Assembly: GCA_019420305.1 (NCBI GenBank) | Contig: JAHZHL010000038.1 | Span: forward strand, 39,575-55,787 | From: Bacillota bacterium | GTDB lineage: Bacteria > Bacillota > Clostridia > Peptostreptococcales > Anaerovoracaceae | Reading direction: 5' to 3' | Length of the DNA: 16,213 bases | In this document: one piece after another, positions 12,009 to 16,213 of the stretch | Numbering within the stretch: the stretch's first letter is position 1 | Layout of the letters: each line of letters begins with the position of its first letter | Translations under genes and position numbers: made by a program | The notes under the pieces: generated by a model | What the model saw: the letters and a program-made list of their open reading frames with translations, nothing else | The model's database searches: none | Told to the model about the DNA's origin: nothing

Positions 12009-13892
12009 TTATTCTTCAATAAGCGGGAACTTAAGAATTACTTTGAACAGGTCACCATCTACCACCACCCGAAAACTGCCTCCCTGCAGTTCCACCAGAT
12101 TCCTGGCGATGGAAAGTCCCAGCCCGCTGCCTTCTGTATGCCGCGAGCGATCACCTCGCACAAATCGTTCCGTCAGTTCCTCTTCCGTCAGGTTCAGCTC
12201 GTAACGGGAAGTATTCCGCCAAGTAATGACTGCCTGTCCGTCCGTCTCCTCCAGATTGAGATAGACCCGCGTCTCCGGTTGGGAGTATTTGCAGATATTG
12301 TTGAGTAGATTATCAAACACCCGCCAGAGTCGCCGCCCATCTGCCATAATCTCCAACTCCTTTTCCGGAAGCTTTGTTACAAACTTTAGTTTACATTTTT
12401 CCGCTTTTTCTTCGTATTCTCCAATGGTCTGCTCCAAGAGCACCCCCACCTGGCAGGGCGCCAGTTCCATCTTTACGTTTCCGGTGGCAGCCTTGGAGGC
12501 ATCCACCAAGTCCTCGGTCAACTTTTTCAACCTGCGGGACTGTCGGTCCAGAACCTCCACATATTCCTGTGCCTTTTCACTTCCCAGTTCTTCTTTCTTC
12601 AGAAAATCCACGTAATTGATAATGGAGGTAAGCGGCGTCTTGATATCGTGAGAAACGTTGGTAATCAGCTCCGCTTTGAATCGTTCGCTTTTCGTCCGCT
12701 CCTCCACAGCCCTGGAAATCCCGATGCGGATATGATTGAGTGTATCCGCGTGATCCGACAGATCCCAAAACAATCCTTTTTTATCAATTTGATACGCCAA
12801 ATCTCCCTGCGCGATTTTCTCTGCTCCTTCTTTCAGCCTCTTAAAGCACATGGCAGTGTAAACAGCCAGTACACACGCCGCCAAAAGCAACACCGCAATA
12901 AAAAACAGAAAGAACCCGTTATAATAGACCTGCGGCGCCATCAAAACAATGAGAAAGAAGAAAATCAGCGCGGCAGCCGCTGTTTTCCAGACCACCGGAA
13001 TCTGTCGGATAAAAAACGCCGCCGCTTTTTGCAGCCTCCGCAGGAGACGCAGACACAAATAAATAATCGTGCTCCGCCACCATGCTCCCTGCTTTGCTCT
13101 TGCCGCGAAAATGGTCAGAAAACCGCTTATCACAATCGATGCCCCCAGCACGATAAAAATAGCCAACGCCATCGACGCATCGAATTCATACCCAAACCGG
13201 ATCGATGTCACAGCGCTTAGCAGCACAGCCAGGATTACTCCTGCTACCACCGCCCCTAAATCCAGCGGAATCATCTTCAGTATTTCGCCAGAGTTCTTCC
13301 GACCGCAGCCTGCCGATACCATAAGGAACACGAATAGCGCAATCGCTCCCGCAAGTCCGCATGATCCGGCTATGACCGCCGGAATTCTGTACTGATACAG
13401 ATTCTGCTGCAATCCGTAAAAACTCGCGATTTCGTCCGGAAAACCGGTTGTTCCGTCCTGCGGCGCCCTCAGATAGATTTCCACTCCGTAGCTTTCAAAA
13501 TCATAAGAATTCTGATAAACATCCCCTCCGTTTTTCAGATCCCCATGAAGCTGGCGAAGCGGTTTTCCCTGCATCGATATGGTTCCGTTTGCGTCGACGG
13601 ATTCTTCATAAATGGTATACCCGAAATTAACAGCATCTTCTTCTAACCCGGAAAAAAAACGATCTAATTCCTGGGTGCCGGAATTCACATACCGATCGAT
13701 AATCTCTCCTGAAGCGAAATCCGCAGTTTCCGTAAATATCTCCGCGCGCACACTTTCTTCATCCTTTGAATACCATCCCTGGCTTACATTAAAAATCACC
13801 ACAGCTGCCGAAAATACCGCCACCAACACGAAAAACTGCAGCAACACAAATGCGGTAATTTTTACCGCCAGATTTTTCTTTATCTGTTCCAC
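12009..13892 (-). CDS. Membrane sensor histidine kinase (HisKA/HATPase)
   Basis: A 627-residue kinase. TM1 is at about 12-36, followed by an extracellular sensor region (about 37-168) and a block of four or five helices (about 171-195, 210-231, 239-264, 302-320, 326-349). Then come a HAMP-like linker (350-372, KRLKEGAEKIAQGDLAYQID), the dimerisation helix NVSHDIKTPLTSIINY with H415, the N-box VFDNLLNNICKYS (525-537) and the G2 box GSGLGLSIARNLV (588-600). The usual DxG of the G1 box is replaced by WRNTSRYELN (558-567), as in some clostridial VanS-like kinases. The start is GTG at 13892, with GAGGTG 9 bases upstream; an ATG at 13937 lies inside the regulator gene. Forms an operon with the regulator. 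Signal unknown. Confidence 0.9.
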   Translation of the reverse strand: MEQIKKNLAVKITAFVLLQFFVLVAVFSAAVVIFNVSQGWYSKDEESVRAEIFTETADFASGEIIDRYVNSGTQELDRFFSGLEEDAVNFGYTIYEESVDANGTISMQGKPLRQLHGDLKNGGDVYQNSYDFESYGVEIYLRAPQDGTTGFPDEIASFYGLQQNLYQYRIPAVIAGSCGLAGAIALFVFLMVSAGCGRKNSGEILKMIPLDLGAVVAGVILAVLLSAVTSIRFGYEFDASMALAIFIVLGASIVISGFLTIFAARAKQGAWWRSTIIYLCLRLLRRLQKAAAFFIRQIPVVWKTAAAALIFFFLIVLMAPQVYYNGFFLFFIAVLLLAACVLAVYTAMCFKRLKEGAEKIAQGDLAYQIDKKGLFWDLSDHADTLNHIRIGISRAVEERTKSERFKAELITNVSHDIKTPLTSIINYVDFLKKEELGSEKAQEYVEVLDRQSRRLKKLTEDLVDASKAATGNVKMELAPCQVGVLLEQTIGEYEEKAEKCKLKFVTKLPEKELEIMADGRRLWRVFDNLLNNICKYSQPETRVYLNLEETDGQAVITWRNTSRYELNLTEEELTERFVRGDRSRHTEGSGLGLSIARNLVELQGGSFRVVVDGDLFKVILKFPLIEE

Positions 13893-13905
13893 TTTTATAC
13901 ACACC

Positions 13906-14589
13906 TCACTCAATTTTATATCCCTGTCCCCACACAACCTTCAAATGCCTCGGCTCGTCCGGGTTAATCTCCAGTTTCTCCCGCAGATGCCGGATATGAA
14001 CCGCTACCGTGCCCTCGGTTCCATAAGCGTATTCGTCCCATACCTGGCTGTAAATCTGCTTTGGAGAAAAGACCTGTCCCGGATGCTCCATTAAAAACTT
14101 TAAAATTCCGTACTCCTTCGGCGTGAGGCTGACCGGTTCGCCTGCCAGAGCTACCTTCTTCGCCCGATCATCCAGCTGAATGTCCCCCACCTGCAGCGAG
14201 TTTTGCTTCATTGTTCCGGCTCCCAGTTCCATATATCTGCGAAGCTGGGACTTGACCCTCGCCAGCAGCTCTACCGGATTAAAGGGCTTTGTCACATAAT
14301 CGTCGGCTCCCAGATTCAGTCCCAGAATTTTATCTGTGTCTTCCCCCTTTGCGGTCAGGAAAATGACAGGGATGTTCTTCGTCCTGCGCATTTGGGTAAG
14401 CACCTGAATCCCGTCCAGTTCCGGCATCATAATGTCCAAAAGGATCAAATGAAGCTCTTCCTTTTCAATCACCTCCAATGCCTGTCTTCCGTTGTACGCC
14501 TCAAACAAATTGTAATCATCATTCGCAAGATAAATTTTCAAGGCAGAAACGATATCCTTTTCGTCATCACAAATCAGTATGTTATACAT
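13906..14589 (-). CDS. OmpR-family response regulator
   Basis: A 227-residue regulator of standard length. The receiver domain has the acidic pair D8/D9, phospho-acceptor D52 (LILLDIMMPELDG), T79 (FLTAKGED) and K101 (VTKPF). The winged-helix domain (about 132-227) has LTPKEYGILKFLMEHPGQVF, the recognition helix region GTVAVHIRHLREKLE and the terminal VVWGQGYKIE. The ATG at 14589 is used with GGAGG 11 bases upstream; an in-frame GTG at 14607 would need a site further out. Its stop lies 13 bases before the kinase GTG. Upstream TTTAAGA repeats with 11- and 23-base spacing could be its own binding sites. Targets outside the operon are not visible; the neighbouring lipase, GNAT and SDR genes are separate units. 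Confidence 0.95.
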   Translation of the reverse strand: MYNILICDDEKDIVSALKIYLANDDYNLFEAYNGRQALEVIEKEELHLILLDIMMPELDGIQVLTQMRRTKNIPVIFLTAKGEDTDKILGLNLGADDYVTKPFNPVELLARVKSQLRRYMELGAGTMKQNSLQVGDIQLDDRAKKVALAGEPVSLTPKEYGILKFLMEHPGQVFSPKQIYSQVWDEYAYGTEGTVAVHIRHLREKLEINPDEPRHLKVVWGQGYKIE

Positions 14590-14611
14590 TCCTTTGTCAA
14601 CCTCCACCGCT

Positions 14612-14620
14612 ATTATGCCA
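14612..14620 (-). promoter_or_regulatory. Possible extended -10 promoter of the OmpR-type two-component operon
   Basis: TGGCATAAT on the minus strand (CATAAT at 14612-14617 preceded by TGG). No clear -35. The transcript would start very near the ribosome site at 14601-14605, leaving a short leader, so this is tentative. Confidence 0.35.
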
Positions 14621-14628
14621 TAACAAAT

Positions 14629-14669
14629 TTTAAGATAAAATCAGGGAACTCTTTAAGAATTGTTTAAGA
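14629..14669 (-). repeat. Three TTTAAGA repeats, candidate OmpR-type operator
   Basis: On the plus strand TTTAAGA starts at 14629, 14652 and 14663, spaced 23 and 11 bases. OmpR-family regulators bind head-to-tail repeats about 11 bases apart, so 11 and roughly 2x11 put all three on the same helix face. They lie directly upstream of the regulator's own promoter region, suggesting autoregulation. No binding evidence. Confidence 0.4.
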
Positions 14670-14685
14670 TCTCCCTCTTGTTCGC

Positions 14686-14713
14686 AAAAAAAGCTGCCTG
14701 TCAGCAGCTTTTT
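14686..14713 (-). terminator. Terminator of the SDR-GNAT operon
   Basis: A perfect 10-bp stem, AAAAAGCTGC (14688-14697) and GCAGCTTTTT (14704-14713), with a 6-base loop and seven T on the minus strand. It is symmetrical enough to work in both directions, but no plus-strand gene reads into it. It lies 41 bases past the GNAT stop; 14714-14754 holds nothing else. Confidence 0.9.
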
Positions 14714-14754
14714 AAGTTTCTAACTGATTTCGGAAGAGCGAAAACCCATCACTT

Positions 14755-15258
14755 CTACACATTTCTGTCCGCAAGCTCCCGAATCTTATCCGGGGAAAGG
14801 CGGTAAATCGTCATAGTATCCACGCCCTTTGCGCCCAGATTTTTATAAAAGTTCAATGCCGGCTGATTCCAGTCCAGACACCCCCATTCCAGCCTGCCGC
14901 ATCCCCGCTCTAGAGCAAGGTTCGCCATATATGCCATCATCTGTCTGCCCAGACCGGCTCCCCGATACTCTTCATCCACATAAAACCCGTCAATATACAT
15001 TCCTTTTTCCCCGATAAATGCCGATGAATTATTGTAATAGTAGAGAAACGCGACTGTTTTGCCGTCTGCTTCTCCAAAAATCACTTCACCCGCTTTTTCC
15101 CTCAGCAGCCTGCGGGCGCTTTCTTCTGTAATCGTTATGCTGTCACGCATCTTCTGATAAGTCCCCAGCTTCCTCATAAAGGTTACCACCAGTTCCGCGT
15201 CGTTTTCGTCTCCTTTTCGGATATGAAAGGTCGTTTTTTCTGTTCTGTTTTTTTCCAT
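14755..15258 (-). CDS. GNAT N-acetyltransferase (diamine acetyltransferase-like)
   Basis: A 167-residue acetyl-CoA-dependent transferase. Motif A for the pyrophosphate of acetyl-CoA is RGAGLG (99-104) after the strand MYIDGFYVDEEY (87-98). Motif B is LEWGCLDWNQPALNFYKNLG (123-142), which resembles the spermidine/spermine acetyltransferase group (WxxLDWNxPAxxFYxxLGA). Polyamine or small amine substrates are therefore a reasonable guess, not shown. The ATG at 15258 has GGAGG 7 bases upstream; a GTG one codon earlier is too close. It lies 33 bases after the SDR gene with no terminator between, so the two are probably one transcript. Confidence 0.9.
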   Translation of the reverse strand: MEKNRTEKTTFHIRKGDENDAELVVTFMRKLGTYQKMRDSITITEESARRLLREKAGEVIFGEADGKTVAFLYYYNNSSAFIGEKGMYIDGFYVDEEYRGAGLGRQMMAYMANLALERGCGRLEWGCLDWNQPALNFYKNLGAKGVDTMTIYRLSPDKIRELADRNV

Positions 15259-15291
15259 CACTTAACCTCCATTCAAATATTACGTTTCTCC

Positions 15292-16068
15292 TTATCTGGC
15301 CGTATAACCTCCATCGACCATCAGTGTCGTTCCCGTAACAAAATCCGATTCTTCCGATACCAGATATAAATATGCGTTAGCTACATCCTCCGGTTTTCCA
15401 AGGTGGCCAATGGGATGCAGTTCTGCAAAATCCGCGCAGTATTCTTCAATGGTCTGACCGTTCTGCCGCGCATCCTCATAAGCCATAGGCGTAAGAATGT
15501 ATCCCGGAGCAACCGCGTTGACCCGGATATTGAGACCGTTTTCTCCGCAGTAAAGAGCCGCGCATTTCGTCATGGCCTGAACCGCGGCCTTCGCAGCGCA
15601 ATAAGAAAAAAAGACCGAGTCCCCTGTAATGCCATCCACAGAAGAGGTGCTTACAATCGCGCATTTCTCATCATGTTTTCTCATAGCGCGGATTCCCAGT
15701 TTCATACCATAAAAAACACCGGTCTGATTTGTCTGTATTGTCTCATCCCAAGATTCCGGAGTCGTTTCCTCCACCGTCTCCCGATAACTGATACCTGCGT
15801 TATTAATAAGAATATTCAACTTACCGAACGTCTCTTCGACAAATGCAATGCATTTTTCCCAACTGTCATACTGACAGACATTGAGAGGATAGAAAGCAGC
15901 GACTTCTCCATTCTGATTTAGCTTTTCCACAACTCTCTTTCCATCTTCCAGATTTCTCCCGGTTACGACCACTTTCGCGCCTTCTGCCGCAAACAGTTCC
16001 GCAGTTGTTTCTCCAATTCCTTTTGTGGAACCCGTAATCAAAGCAACTTTTCCTGACAGTCTTCCCAT
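15292..16068 (-). CDS. Classical short-chain dehydrogenase/reductase (SDR)
   Basis: A 258-residue NAD(P)-dependent oxidoreductase. The cofactor loop is TGSTKGIG (12-19); R38 in VVVTGRN favours NADP(H) over NAD(H); NNAG is at 89-92; the catalytic set is N114, S143, Y156 and K160 (YxxxK). The end VTGTTLMVDGGYTAR is typical of the FabG/glucose dehydrogenase type. Length is standard. The ATG at 16068 was preferred because AAGGAG lies 8 bases upstream; the ATG at 16074 is only 2 bases from that site. Substrate cannot be assigned: hydroxysteroid, sugar and 3-oxoacyl reductases share this pattern. It is first in an operon with the GNAT gene and lies just behind an rRNA operon. Confidence 0.93.
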   Translation of the reverse strand: MGRLSGKVALITGSTKGIGETTAELFAAEGAKVVVTGRNLEDGKRVVEKLNQNGEVAAFYPLNVCQYDSWEKCIAFVEETFGKLNILINNAGISYRETVEETTPESWDETIQTNQTGVFYGMKLGIRAMRKHDEKCAIVSTSSVDGITGDSVFFSYCAAKAAVQAMTKCAALYCGENGLNIRVNAVAPGYILTPMAYEDARQNGQTIEEYCADFAELHPIGHLGKPEDVANAYLYLVSEESDFVTGTTLMVDGGYTAR

Positions 16069-16099
16069 TTGCATATCTCCTTTATCCTTATTTTAACTC

Positions 16100-16108
16100 A
16101 TTATACCA
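16100..16108 (-). promoter_or_regulatory. Extended -10 promoter of the SDR-GNAT operon
   Basis: TGGTATAAT on the minus strand: a perfect TATAAT (16100-16105) with TGG before it, 31 bases upstream of the ATG. The -35 position is a T-run belonging to the rRNA terminator, so there is no real -35 element. Confidence 0.5.
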
Positions 16109-16120
16109 TTTTTCGAGACA

Positions 16121-16156
16121 AGAAAAAAGGAACGATAGAGGTTCTATCGTTCCTTT
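16121..16156 (-). terminator. rRNA operon terminator behind 5S rRNA
   Basis: A perfect 14-bp stem, AAAGGAACGATAGA (16126-16139) with TCTATCGTTCCTTT (16143-16156), and a very small loop. On the minus strand it is followed by TTTTTTCTTG. It begins about 10 bases after the 5S end. Confidence 0.92.
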
Positions 16157-16165
16157 CTGCTTAAA

Positions 16166-16213
16166 CCGGCAACGTCCTACTTTCCCAGGCAGTCTCCCGC
16201 CAAGTATCCTCAG
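16166..16213 (-). rRNA. rrf: 5S ribosomal RNA, 3' end (partial)
   Basis: The last roughly 48 bases of a 5S rRNA, cut by the right edge. On the minus strand it reads through ACTTGGCGGGAGACTGCC, TGGGAAAGTAGGACG and TTGCCGG, the conserved loop E, helix IV and closing-stem region of clostridial 5S rRNA. The exact 3' end is uncertain by a few bases. A strong terminator follows, so this is the tail of an rRNA operon running leftward into the window. Confidence 0.9.

Noticed and set aside
13893..13937. ATG start for the large histidine kinase at 13937
   Set aside because: It would overlap the regulator gene by 32 bases with no ribosome site; GTG at 13892 has GAGGTG at the right distance.
14608..14754. 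Small gene or T-box between the GNAT and regulator genes
   Set aside because: Only a terminator, TTTAAGA repeats and a weak -10 are present; no open frame with a ribosome site and no T-box sequence were seen.

Overview
This 16.2 kb window comes from a low-to-moderate GC, Gram-positive, endospore-forming anaerobe of the class Clostridia, probably Lachnospiraceae-like. The inference rests on strong GGAGG-type ribosome sites with ATG, GTG and TTG starts, spmA/spmB sporulation genes, RicT (YaaT), an AbrB with a cysteine-bearing tail, rubrerythrin, and a 5S rRNA end of clostridial type. There is no mobile element, CRISPR array or tRNA gene. Most of it is core chromosome with short intergenic gaps; the left end is more accessory.

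Layout. (1) 1-3576: a minus-strand ABC transporter (ATPase plus FtsX-like permease cut by the window edge) diverges from a plus-strand LytTR response regulator and GHKL histidine kinase. The shared intergenic region carries a 21-bp-spaced direct repeat upstream of the transporter promoter, the expected arrangement for LytTR activation. (2) 3549-4249: rubrerythrin with its own promoter, a Fur/PerR-like box and a terminator inside the end of the convergent kinase gene. (3) 4301-5684: murA with promoter and terminator. (4) 5691-6565: an AbrB-type regulator and a small one-TM protein, diverging from (5) spmA-spmB (6624-7725). (6) 7718-11086: a tight minus-strand operon: an unannotated 56-residue membrane protein, tmk, holB (delta'), ricT, trmN6. 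This resembles the Bacillus tmk-holB-yaaT-yabB region that also lies near abrB. (7) 11089-11965: a cytoplasmic-looking family I type lipase. (8) 11966-14669: an OmpR-family two-component system with TTTAAGA repeats upstream. (9) 14686-16108: an SDR oxidoreductase and a GNAT acetyltransferase, probably co-transcribed. (10) 16121-16213: 3' end of a 5S rRNA and the rRNA operon terminator, on the minus strand.

How the genes work together. The left module looks like a self-contained sense-and-export circuit, with membrane kinase, LytTR regulator and transporter under a candidate regulator site. The centre joins DNA precursor supply (Tmk), replication clamp loading (HolB), RNA processing and sporulation control (RicT), tRNA modification (TrmN6), transition-state control (AbrB), spore maturation (SpmAB) and wall synthesis (MurA). 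No clearly new large system is visible. The less-described items are the 56-residue protein coupled to tmk, the ABC/LytTR operator architecture, and several overlapping terminator/promoter/coding arrangements. All promoter, operator and terminator calls were made by eye.
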